This document shows positions 33,157 through 44,200 of a stretch of 64,000 nucleotides of DNA, piece after piece. The notes beneath the pieces are model-generated. The model saw only the letters and a program-made list of their open reading frames with translations. It made no database searches and was not told where the DNA came from. The position numbers were made by a program, and so were the translations under genes. Location: the NCBI GenBank assembly GCA_023374025.1, contig SIJG01000008.1, positions 1,294,215 through 1,358,214 of the forward strand, in the 5' to 3' direction. Position 1 is the stretch's first letter. Each line of letters begins with the position of its first letter. This stretch comes from Heterodera schachtii (lineage: Eukaryota; Nematoda; Chromadorea; Rhabditida; Heteroderidae).

Positions 33157-34148
33157 TCAGACCCTTTGTTTCTGATCAGAATGCTGTCCCTTCTGATCAG
33201 TCATTCTTTTCGCTTTCCATTGGTCACTTTGTGTACTTACCAGTGTTGTTGCGAATCGAAAATAAAACGCGAAATACGAAGTACGAAAAAACGAAACTAA
33301 GATAAAATACGAAACACGAACCAAAAATTCCTTTCCGTCAACGGTGGATCTGCTGACAATGAAAGAGTTTTGGTTGGTGCTGTTCATTTCCCTCCTTTGG
33401 CCTATTGAAATTTGGACCATTTCTGCAATATGAAATATCATTTATCTGTCATAATTCATATCGTATCGGAACAAATGCGCAATGACTTCTCAGTTTTGGT
33501 ATGTTTCAATTCAAATTGCCAAAAAATGCTATGATATTATTTGTGCTTTATAATGCCGACATATGATACAAAAGTTAAAGAAAGTACTCAAACTAAATTA
33601 GTAAATAATATTTAAGACACTTAAATGAAATTAAATTTAAATAGTCATGAAAAATTCGAATATGGCTTAAATTAGCAACTAAGGGTAGTAGGTGAAACCC
33701 GAACAATTCTCGTGTAAATATAATTCTTGAACGAACCAACTTGTATTTTTCCAGTTGAGACAGATAGCCTCGAAAGCACTACTTAAGTATCAGCTTACCG
33801 TCATTAATTTCAATATTGGGAGTATTGAAAATTTGTTAAAAATGCATTCAGAACATTTTTTTCCTTTTTTGAAGTTCTGCCGCAAATTTCGGTCCGCACC
33901 CTTCCGATTCGATTCGCCACTCTTCCCACAATGACACCAAAGAAAGGGCTGTGCTCGACGTAAATCTCAAAACTGTCAAAACTAAGCACCACCGAGCGGA
34001 GCTGACCTTGAGGCGTTGGCACCAGCCAATCGCAGATAATTGCATCGAACTGATCACTTTGACGATCATTCCTCTTTTTGCTGAGCAGAGTTGGCATTCG
34101 AAAATATCTTGGCCTTGGAAAGAGCCGAAATGGTGCCAACATTTGCAT
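33157..34148 (-). pseudogene. aldose 1-epimerase (galactose mutarotase) fragment
   Basis: Reading from 34148, one frame gives CDWLVPTPQGQLRSVV, then SFDSFEIYVEHSPFFG and VIVGRVANRIG. These are the N-terminal landmarks of the GalM family. The preceding V-K-V-I-S is in a different frame, one base off from FDAIICDW, as if one base were lost. Downstream, the expected catalytic His, Asp and Glu blocks were not found. A frame near 33340-33440 (STVDGKEF) may be a decayed remnant of the usual DG-x-EG motif. The match is therefore to a broken, truncated copy. The enzyme interconverts alpha and beta hexoses; this copy should not. Confidence 0.6.
33247..33325. repeat. ACGAAA motif array
   Basis: Units ACGAAA, ACGAAG and ACGAAC recur with short spacers. 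No coding meaning is seen. It belongs with the other short-motif arrays of this window. Confidence 0.45.
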
Positions 34149-34580
34149 GGGGAAAGAGATACGGGATCAAAAGTAAAATGTGGGCGGGAAAGCTAAAGTT
34201 GTTAAAAGGGACAAGGAAAATAGAGGGGGAAGGGGGGAGCTTAAAGAGCGCGAGGGGACGGACAATGATTAATTATTGTTAATTGGAGTATGGAGTAAGT
34301 GATTGAATGTTTGTTTGCATTGAGGGAAAAAAGGGAGTGGAGAAGCAAACGAAGTGTTGTCCTCCAAAAGTGAAACAATGATAAGACAAATGAATGAGTG
34401 AATGTTGGAATTGAATGGAATGCGAGTTGAGGTGTTTTTCACATTTTTCACATCCCCTCCCCCCACTTTTTCTCCTCTTCCTTTGTCACTTATTTTCTTC
34501 CCATTCCCCGTCCATTCTCAATTTCATTTCTCCTCCTGCTCCTCATCCTCTAACTTCAATTTTCCCCGTCTTCATTTCTC

Positions 34581-37352
34581 ATGGATAAAAATGCCGAAAT
34601 TGGCCCATCATTAGTAAATGGCCGCTTTTCTTTGGCTGTCCCAAATTGCGTATGCATTAGTTTTTGTTCCTCTCTCTCTCTGCTGCTGATCAGTTTCTGT
34701 CTCCATTCAGATCCGTCTGCCCTCTGCTTCCGATCACTCCAAGTCGTCCTCCTCCACTCTGTTTTTGAGTCTGATCAGTTGGTCTTGCGCCCTCGGGGGT
34801 CTTTTATTTGGCTATGGGACAAGCATCATCAGCGACAGCTTGCACTTCATGACAGCCGACCTTCGTTTAAACACTTTCAGGCAATAATGCTTTGTTTTGC
34901 ATGCCTTCTAGCTTAAGCAAAGTCAGGGCATTACCACCGCCTCTCTTTTCGTTGGCGCCGCGTTTGGTGCTTTGGCGGCGGGAAAAGCGGCCGATTTGGT
35001 CGGTCGACGACGTGCCATGGTCACACTGTGCTTCTTGTTCATCATTGGCAATTTGTGCTCTTCGTTGGCTCCCAATTTTCCGGTATTTTCTTTCCTTACT
35101 TATTTTGCCTTTCCCTCCAAATTCAAAAGTTGCTTCTCTCCGCCCGCATTTTTCTCGGCTTTTCAATCGGCGGCTTTTCCTCTGTCGTCCCAATTCTTCT
35201 CTCTGAGCTTTCCCCGTCTCCAATTCGTGCTCAGATTGTCACCTGTAACAGTTTGAACGTAGTCACTGGTCAATTGCTCGCTTTTGTCGTTGGTGCGCTT
35301 TTGGGTTCCGTTTGGGAGGAGCGGTAAGGCGACGGATTGCGCGGAATTGCCGAATTTGTCGGACTTGTGCCAATTCCCCCCTCCCTCCTCAAAAAAAGAT
35401 TGGACATTTGGCGATGGATGAACGCTGTTTCGCTCTTTCCTGCCCTTTTGCTGCTCTCCGCTTTACTTCTGTTCGTCCCCGAATCTCCTCGTTGGTTGGT
35501 CTCTTCTGGACAGATGGACAGTGCCTTTGTCGTTCTGTGCCGAATCCGTCCCAACGCGGAAGAAGCACGTGAAGAATTAGCGGAGATTGACCAGAACCAA
35601 GCGGAGAGGAGCGGCAAAGAAGAGCTCACATTTTGGGCATTTTTGTGGGAGCGATGGCTTCGAAATTGTGTGCTGACAGGTAAAGCCAAACGAACGGACA
35701 AAATGGGGGGCGGGACATAGTGATAACCAAAATGCAAAAAGACATCCCAACGATGAACACAGGCCTTGGAATTGCGCTCAGCCAACAAATTGTCGGAGTT
35801 GCTGCTCCGATGTATTACGGGACAAACATTTTGGAACGGTGCGGCATGGACATCGAATTGGCAATGACTGCCAATGTCTCCATCGGGGTAGTTCGCCCAT
35901 GCCACTTATTTATCGCTAATTACCTTGCTATTGTCCCAAGGTCGTTTCTGTGGTGTCGATGACATTCGGCCTTTGGCTGATCGGCCGTTGCAGTCGTCGT
36001 CCGATTCTGCTGGTGGGCTTGGTCGGCTCATCGCTGTCCCATTTGCTGGTCGCAGTCATTTTTTGGCTTATGCCCAGCGGAAATGCGAAGGGCGCGATGG
36101 TTCTGCTTTTACTGCTGCTTTTCTGTGCTTTTATGCAATCCGCCATCACTTCGGTACAATTTAGCTTTCGACAGTGAAATTTAAAAAATGAAAATTTTTC
36201 ATTTTATTTTTTCTATGTCCAAATGATGAGAATCTTCTTCATTCCTCGAAATTTTTAGCGAGTAGACACAATTTTTTTTGTGGGTATTTTACTGTCGCGT
36301 CAATCATTGTCGGAAACATTTGGGCATTTAAAATTTTAAAATAATTTTGTGAAAAAGTGAACAATACTGACAAGTCTGATTTTCTTACTGAATCATATAT
36401 CTTTTGACTCGTCTCTCATCTTTGTATGTAATTAACGGACTCGAAAGAACTTTTTGGCGGTAACAATTGCCCGGAGATCTCAGCCAATTTAATTCTGATC
36501 CCTTAACTCCTTCAAAATATTTTTAACAAATTTAATTTTTACAAATTCTTACATTAGAGACCGAGAAGAATCTATTGCTCTATTTTATTGCTGTTCGTTC
36601 GTTTTAGACTTTGAATGGTCAGTCCAAAAGCCATTTGACCAATTCAGTCCCGGGTCTATAACTCACCGGGGAATTGTTACCGCCAAAAAGTTCTTTCGGA
36701 TTCGTTAATTACAGACCAAGGGGGGGGGGGGTCGAATGATATATGATTCAGTAAGAAAATCAGAATTGTCAGTGTTCTTCACTTTACCTTTTGTATTTGT
36801 GTTGTCCTCTGCTGGTTAAGGTCACTATGTGAGTGGATTTCCCTTGGCGTTCCGTTCGGCCTTTTGTTCATCGTCCCTCCCCCACTAATTACCATTAAGG
36901 TTCATTCTCGCGGAGATTTTCCCGCTGCGTGTCCGTGGGATCAGTGAGTGTTCCATTTCGATCATTAAAAAAAACATTGACATTCCGACCTTTTGATAAT
37001 TTATTTGCCTCTCTTAGCCATGGGTTTGTGCATTGCCATCATTTGGGTGACAAAATTCGCTTACGGCCTTTTATTGCCCTTGGCAATGGATTTCCTCGGC
37101 ATTTCTGCCACCTTTCTGCTGCTTCTCTTTTTCACTGCACTTTCAACCATTTTTGTGTGGCTTTTCCTGCCTGAAACTCGTGACAAAACATTGGAAGAGA
37201 TGGAGAAACAGTTCAGGGCGGAAGATTGGACAGCACTGAAGAGGAAAGGGAGGAAAAGAAGCAAACAGACACGAAAGACAACTGAAGACGGAGAGAGCGG
37301 AGAGAGAAGCAAAGAGACACGAAAGACAACTGAAGACGGAGAGAGAAGCTAA
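34581..37352 (+). CDS. MFS sugar-porter family transporter, possibly broken
   Basis: Exons: 34581-34613, 34711-34880, 34912-35082, 35130-35323, 35399-35679, 35763-35887, 35941-36153, 36900-36943, 37018-37352. SLC2-type landmarks appear in order: helix 1 CALGGLLFGYGTSIIS, motif GKAADLVGRRRAM, PILLSELSP, PESPRWL, helix 7 SQQIVGVAAPMYYG, LAEIFPLRVRG and the end motif PETRDKTLEEME. It should move a sugar or polyol across the plasma membrane. The C-terminal tail repeats KETRKTTEDGE. Two problems remain. Exons 2 and 3 cannot be joined in frame with any consensus donor. The G-P-x-x-W segment before LAEIFP is also missing; only an 8-nt micro-exon (36821-36828) would restore phase. The substrate cannot be told from sequence. 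Confidence 0.75.
36355..36784. mobile_element. 430-bp foldback element in sugar-transporter intron
   Basis: Two arms of about 120 bp (36355-36476 and 36662-36784) are inverted copies. They share CTGATTTTCTTACTGAATCA and GAACTTTTTGGCGGTAACAA with few mismatches. The right arm carries an extra 12-G run at 36720. No transposase frame was seen. It has the size and form of a non-autonomous MITE. Confidence 0.85.
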
Positions 37353-37544
37353 GAGACACGAAAGAGAACTGGAGACTAAGAGAGCAGAGAGAGAAGCAAA
37401 GGGGAGAAAGAGAACGAAAAATTGTAAAAAGGAAGAGAAGAAAAACATAAAAATAAACGTGCATCCCAAAAAATTATGTTATTGTAATTTGTTGAAAATT
37501 TAAAGCAGTTTTTTTTTTTTACTAAGGTTGCTCCCCGACCCCTA

Positions 37545-37656
37545 GGGGGGCAAAATGTCGGGGGCAGGGTACGACCGGGGGCACATATTGGGGGTCGGGT
37601 CGGGGAGTAGGGCCGGGGTCGGGGATCACGGGATCGGCGAGCAATCCTACTTTCTA
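37545..37656. repeat. 112-bp GC-rich segment, copy 1 of 2
   Basis: Identical base for base to 38669-38780. G-rich top strand with many GGGG runs, starting at GGGGGGCAAAATGTCGGG and ending CAATCCTACTTTCTA. It is followed by an ACCGAAA array. The GC content stands out strongly from the AT-rich flanks. Confidence 0.9.
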
Positions 37657-37663
37657 CTAGAGA

Positions 37664-37840
37664 CCGGACAAGAGGGTCGGTCGGTCGGTTTCGGTTTAAA
37701 ACCGAAAAAAAAACCGAAACCGAAAAAAACCGAAAAACTCAAAAATTTCTCGGTCGGTCGGTTTCGGTTAAAAACCGAAAAAAAACCGAACCGAAAAAAA
37801 ACCGAAGAAAAATTTTCGGTATATCGTTTCGGTTTCGGTT
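37664..37840. repeat. ACCGAAA motif array with inverted halves
   Basis: Units of GGTCGGTCGGTTTCGGTTT and AAACCGAAAAA alternate, so parts are mutually inverted and can form hairpins. It begins at CTAGAGACCGG, similar to the CTAGAGCCCGG start at 63886. Confidence 0.7.
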
Positions 37841-38643
37841 TTTTTTTGAATTTTTATATTTTTTCCAAAAAAAGCATTAAAACATTTTTATTAACAGAAA
37901 AAGCTAAAGATCACCTCTGAACTAAATTGTAAAGCTATTGAAGCTCTTCGAATGGTGTACTAATTTTGGAAAATTGAAAAAAGGAAGCCAAAAAACATTT
38001 TTTTTTAAATAGTGAGAAAAAGTGCCAAAATAGTTTAAAAAGTCCAAAATAGTGACAAATAGTGACTAATACAAAACTTTTAGTATCACTATGATGAAAT
38101 TACCTTACAAATAGAGATGATTGAATTTGCTATTCATAACTCTTTCAATACCTAGGTAATTTAATTCTATGAACTTTTATTAGATGCGGGTTGAAAAGTT
38201 ACCCGCAGCTGAGGGTTAGTCAACCGGGTTAAGTTACGTTCAACTCAGGAATGACTAAAATAAAAATAAAACCAAAAACACAAAAAATATTTATAAAAAA
38301 TGTAAAAAAAATTATGAAAATGTCATCTATTTAAATAAGTAAAATGCTCTTTAAACAATAATCGAATCTTTGTACAAAGAAAAAAATCCGCTTTCAATAG
38401 AAAAAATATATAAAGAAAGAAAATGGACAATATTATCTTTTTTGAAAATTAATAACCTAATATGTTATAAAAATGGATATAAATTATATTCTTTTGCATA
38501 TTTTTTCTGCGCATGTGCAATGAAGAAAGGGGTTCAAATTTTTTTAAATAATTTTAATGCTATTTTTAACTGATTTTGTCTAAAAATAACAAATTTTGAG
38601 ATTTTGGGCTTATTTTTTTAAGAAAAGATAGGTTTTTGGGGGG

Positions 38644-38669
38644 CCGGCGGTGCCGATAGGCGCCGCCGG
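38644..38669. repeat. GATA-loop GC hairpin, copy 1
   Basis: Arms CCGGCGGTGCC and GGCGCCGCCGG surround a GATA loop. Ten Watson-Crick pairs and one T/G pair are formed. An identical 26-nt copy is at 52563-52588 and a variant is at 39155-39181. The flanks also match among copies (see findings). Confidence 0.85.
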
Positions 38670-38780
38670 GGGGGCAAAATGTCGGGGGCAGGGTACGACC
38701 GGGGGCACATATTGGGGGTCGGGTCGGGGAGTAGGGCCGGGGTCGGGGATCACGGGATCGGCGAGCAATCCTACTTTCTA
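38669..38780. repeat. 112-bp GC-rich segment, copy 2 of 2
   Basis: Identical to 37545-37656. This copy directly abuts the GATA-loop hairpin on its left. Its right flank differs from that of copy 1. Confidence 0.9.
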
Positions 38781-39154
38781 CACCATTTTTTGCGGAATTC
38801 TTTCAAAAAAACTTTTAGGAAGAGGGGGCAGGCGGCGCCGCGCCGGCAGGCAGACGCCGCAGGGGAAAATTTTGAAAATTTGAGTGCAGTTTGTGCACAG
38901 ATTTTTTTAGAAAAAATGACCAAATTTTGAGCCAATTTTTTAAGAAAAATAGGATTTTGGGTAAGGCGCCGCCGTGGAAATTCTTAAAATTTTGTTAAGG
39001 TTTATTAACAAATTTTGCCCAAAATAACTTTATTTCAAGCGATTTTTTCAAAAGAAATTAATGAGATTAATTATTTTTAGATTTAAGACTGAATTTAAAA
39101 ATTGTGAATTTTTGCGAGCTTCGGCATACATGGAATCAGGAATAGGGAAAGGGG

Positions 39155-39181
39155 CCGGGCAGTGCCGATAGGCGCCGCCGG
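39155..39181. repeat. GATA-loop GC hairpin, variant copy
   Basis: It shares GTGCCGATAGGCGCCGCCGG with the copies at 38644 and 52563. The left arm reads CCGGGCAGTGCC, so the stem has a mismatch or bulge. Confidence 0.7.
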
Positions 39182-39189
39182 AAGGAAAA

Positions 39190-40915
39190 ACCGTGAATTA
39201 TAACCGAAAAGTGAAACTCATGGTAACCGTGACCGTTCGAAAATCGTGAAGCTCACGGTAACCGTAACTTAAAAAACGTGAAACTCATGGCAACCGTGAC
39301 CGTGACCGAAAAACCAAGAAACTCACGTTAAACGTGACCGTGACCGAAAAAACCGTGGAACTCTACGGTAACCGCGACCATGACCGAAAAAACGAAGAAT
39401 AAACGTGACCATGACCGAAAAAACCAAGAAACTCAATGGTAACCGTTACCGTGACCGAAAAAACCAATAAACTCACTGTAACCGTATCTGTGACCGAAAA
39501 ACGTGAAATCCATGGTAACCGTGACCTTACCGAAAACCCAAGAAACTCAAGGTAAACGTGACCATGACCGAAAAAACCGTGGAACTCAATGGTAACCGTG
39601 ACCATGACCGAAAAAAACGAAGAACTCACGGTAAACGTGACCGTGACCGAAAAAACCGTGAAATTTAAAACCAACGTGAAATCCACTGGTAACGTGACCC
39701 TACCGAAAACCCAAGAAATCAAGGTAAACGTGACATGACCGAACAAAAACCGTGGAACTCCAATGGTAACCGTGACCATGACCGAAAAAAAACGAAGAAC
39801 TCACGGTAAACGTGACCGTGACCGAAAAAACCGTGAAATTTAATGGTAACCGTGAGCGAAAAAAACGAAGAAGAAACACACGGTAACCGTAACTGTGACC
39901 GAAAAACGTGAAATTCATGGTAACCGTGACCGTACCGAAAACCCAAGAAACTCACGGTAAACGTGACCATGACAGAAAAAACGTGGAACTCAATGCTAAC
40001 CGTGACCATGACCGAAAAAAACCGTGGAACTCAATGGTAACCGTGACCATGCCCGAAAAAAACGAAGAACTCACGGTAAAAGTGACCGTGACCGAAAAAA
40101 CCGTGAAATTTAACGGTAACCGTGAGCGAAAAAACGAAGAAGAAACACACGGTAACCGTAACTGTGACCGAAAAACGTGAAATTCATGGTAACCGTGACC
40201 GTACCGAAAACCCAAGAAACTCACGGTAAACGTGACCATGACAGAAAAAAGCGTGGAACTCAATGGTAACCGTGACCATGACCGAAAAAAACGAAGGACT
40301 CACGGTAAACGTGACCGTGAGCGAAAAAACCGTGAAATTTAACGGTAACCGTGAGCGAAAAAACGAAGAAGAAACACACGGTAACCGTAACTGTGACCGA
40401 AAAACGTGAAATTCATGGTAACCGTGACCGTACCGAAAACCCAAGAAACTCACGGTAAACGTGACCATGACAGAAAAAACCGTGGAACTCAATGGTAACC
40501 GTGACCATGACCGAAAAAACCGTGGAACTCAATGGTAACCGTGACCATGACCGAAAAAACCGTGGAACTCAATGGTAACCGTGACCATGACCGAAAAAAC
40601 GAAGAACTCACGGTAAACGTGACGTGACCGAAAAAACCGTGAAATTTAACGGTAACCGTGAGCGAAAAAAACGAAGAAGAAACCCACGGTAACCGTAACT
40701 GTGACCGAAAAACGTGAAATTCATTCTAACCTTGACCGTACCGAAAAACCAAGAAACTCACGGTAAACGTAACTGTGACCGAAAATTTCATGGTAACCGT
40801 GACCGTACCGAAAACCCAAGAAACTCACGGTAAACGTGACCGTGACCGAAAAAATCATGGAACTCAACGGTAACCGTAAACATGACCGTGACCGAAAAAG
40901 ACCGTGGAATTCTCT
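39190..40915. repeat. 1.7-kb ACCGTGACCGAAAA satellite
   Basis: Dense array of GGTAACCGTGACC(G/A)TGACCG-AAAAAACCGTGGAACTCA-type units with many point changes. A larger period is visible: blocks starting at GAAGAAGAAACACACGG recur near 39867, 40134, 40361 and 40671. Long - strand frames rich in VTVT are translations of the repeat, not genes. Confidence 0.9.
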
Positions 40916-40919
40916 GTAA

Positions 40920-41115
40920 GGGGCTTAAAAATAGCATTTTTTTAATTTTTACACATTTTGGGGAGGGGGGGGGGGGGTAAAAGCCATTTTCGGCAGTTTT
41001 TAAGGCATATTTTAGTGTATATTTGGGAACTTTTCGGTTTTTAGGGCATATTTGAGGGATTTTTAGTCATATTTTATGGGCATATTTGACTTTTTTTAGT
41101 GCATATAACTTCTAA
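40920..41115. repeat. GGCATATTT motif array with poly-G
   Basis: GGGCATATTT and related units (AGTGCATATA, AGTCATATTTT) recur after a 14-G run near 40964. It directly follows the satellite and precedes the tyrosinase 3' end. Confidence 0.5.
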
Positions 41116-41229
41116 CCCTATTTATCACAGTTTCAGTATTTTTCTACGGTATTATTCAATTCAATTTATCCTTTAATTATATTAAATAAGCCATCAGTTG
41201 TTATTTTGTAGTCGTATTCGAAGCATTGT

Positions 41230-44200
41230 TCAGTAGTACGACTCTTCCCCATCCACAAAGTCGACGGGGGTCAGTGTTCTAAAAAAGCGCAAAAATTAAT
41301 TCATTAAAAATGCAATTAGTGCAAAAATAATGCTAATTAAGAAGGGACTCACGCGCATCTCTCCCGGTTTGCCTCTCCACACTTTTTGCATGTTCTTGCG
41401 CAGTTACGAGCCATGAAATGCGCGTTACGCTCACATTCTTTCATCGGAATTTGCTTGGGAGGCTTTTGCTTTATAGGCTTCCCTAAAATATATATATTTT
41501 TTGATGTTCGAGTTGAATTTTTCATAAAAATATAGTTAACTTTTAATTAATCCATAATTTATTGGTTAACATCCCGCCCAAAGGACGATAAAAAACAGTG
41601 AGGACAATCCGACAGAGGTGGACGATCGGACAGTGGACAATCCGACAGTAAAATGCACAAAAAGATTAGAAAATGCAGTCGCCGAAGGGGACAGATTGTG
41701 CCATAAGCGATAGGACGGCATTGTGTGCGAGGAACGGCAAGACAAAGCGCATATATTCAGCAAATGTGCAACCGTCATTTACGAAATGCCAAACCCAAAT
41801 TAATTTGCAACGAAATAATGTTTTAGACTGCATTGGCATTTTTTTATTTTCCTTTTTCTTGATATGGCACAATCTGTCCCCTTCGGCGACGGCATTTTCT
41901 TATCTTTTTATGCGTTTTCTGTCGGATTGTCCACTGTCTGATTGTCCACCTCTGTCGGATTGTCCTCACTGTCGGATTGTCCACTGTCGGAATGTCCACT
42001 GTCCGATTGTCCACTTTCCGATTGTCCGTGAGCCGAGAATTCCACTTTTGCACAGATCAAAGTGAATTTAAATTGGTTGCCTGTGTGGCCGTGCCCATAG
42101 CCCGGGAGTAGGTCGAGCAAAGACCAGCGTAAGCACTGCAAGTGAATGTCCAAACAGCCTTAATGTAGTCATTAAGCCTTTTTCGAGATGTTTCCTTATG
42201 GCGCTTAATCTTCAATATTTGGCACGCTCCTACGCTTTTTCTCTATTAATTACCGGGAAAGAACGTCAATGGGTACGGTTGGCATCCGTCATAGCGACAT
42301 GAAGCCGGGCACAAATTGTTCATGGAAATCTTTGCCCTCCCGCAGGTGCCATTCGAAGCCCATATTGGGCAACACTCATGGTTGTCATAGCACAAACGGA
42401 ATTTGGGGGGTGAAGGCTATGGAAAAAGGAAAATCAAACAGAAATTAATTTAATGGGGCAATTAATATGAATTTTCCTAATTAAATTTCTAATAGCTTTT
42501 TATTTTTTATGTTTTTAATTAAAAGGGAATTAATGAAATTGGGAACTCACTGTTGGCGATGGCGTTGTTGGCCCACGGCCTTTGCCTTTTCCATGGCCAT
42601 TTCCATTGCCATTCCCTTGGCCATTTCCATTTCGGTTGCCATTTCCATTTCCGTTTCCGTGGCCATTCCCTTGGCCATTTCCATTCGGTTGCCATTTCCA
42701 TTCCGTTTCCGTGGCCATTCCCTTGGCCATTTCCATTTCGGTTGCCATTTCCGTTTCCGTGGCCATTTACGTTGCCATTTCCATTTCCATCAATACGAAT
42801 ACGAAACTGAAATATATTCCAGAACATGACGCCATATAACTGGTCTTGATCCCCGATTAGGCCAATCCCGACTCGTCCAATAATAGTTTTACTTGTTGCC
42901 ATGCCATTGGCTTTGGTTGGACGCATGTGCCGCTGTTTGAGTCACAGGAGGAGTTGAAACAGGGCTGTTCACCTTTGTGTTTATTTGTATTCATTTGGGA
43001 TTACCGGCTGTTAATCCCCCCCCCCCCCCGCAAATCTCCGTCCCACTGATGACAATGATTTACCCAAAGCCAAAATTTATTTTAATCTACTAATTATTTA
43101 AATTGTTACTATTTCCGATGAATTTGAGACAGTCGCCCCCCGGCTTAATTTTTGAGCAACAAGTCGGACCAAATGGGTAACTCTGATTGGTGGTGTCGCA
43201 GAACAGAAAGCTTTGAATGGAAAATGAATAAAGAAAACCCACACACAAATAATTTGCCAAATTTATAGGCAAATACTCCGATTCGCATCCCCCGGCACTT
43301 TTACACGACGGACTCGGCGCATAAGTGTACAAAAAGTCGGTGTAATTGTTGCTAAGACAAACTTAAAAAAACAATTTTAAATTTGAATATATAATTTTTA
43401 TTGGAATTCCAACTCCATTTTGGTGTTTCGGGGTCCAAAAAAGGGACCATCGTCGAGTTCAGCTGATACATTTGGTTTCCACCCATACACTTTAAACAAA
43501 AGAAAGAAATTCAAAAAACTATTAAAAATAATTAAACCAATCACATAATCAATTTGCTCATAGGGCGGGAATTGCTTTTCGCGCTGTTCTCGACTTTGCC
43601 ACTTCAGTCGCCACTGCTCCCAAATCTGACCAATTTTAATTTTGAATTGCAAAAAATGTTTTAGTTTTAAATTTAATTGTCTGCATATTTTGATAAACTG
43701 TTATACTTTTATACCAATTGATGTTTCTTAAAAAAAAATTGCTATTCATATAGTCTGATAGGCTTACATAATCCATGAAGCAATGGTGCATAAAAAAGAT
43801 TGGATCCATTGGCGCAGTCTCAAGCATACTCTGAACAAACAGATAAATAAATGCGAAAATGGCAGCATAATGATGGTCATTAATTTAGATGGGTCATAAA
43901 CTCCCGGAAACCCGGGCCCTGAAAAGCACTGCGAATTCGGCAATTTGGCTCCGTTTCATGGCACTTTTTGGCACTAACAAATCCCAGTGCCCTCCTCTGT
44001 CTGCTGCTGCCGCCCCCCGCCCATTCGTACCATATGTCCGCCTACCCAAACGTGCACACCGTCGTGGTTACTCTCCAGCAAATTGTCATAATTTTGACCA
44101 CTGCATTGGGTATCTGACTGGAAAAAGATAATTTGAAATGAAATTTTAAAATAATTTCAAAAATGAAATTTACTAAAAAGGAAAGAAATAAAATGTACCG

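Noticed and set aside
35270..35905. 211-codon - strand frame
   Set aside because: Antisense to transporter exons 4-6, whose motifs are unambiguous on the + strand.
39363..40492. Long - strand frames rich in VTVT and EFH
   Set aside because: Translation of the ACCGTGACCG satellite; the pattern follows the DNA repeat.
42026..42135. Possible extra tyrosinase exon (Cys-Ala-Tyr-Ala-Gly-Leu-Cys)
   Set aside because: The phase does not fit exon 42254-42416, while the direct join to 41482 restores the ShKT module. It was left as intron.
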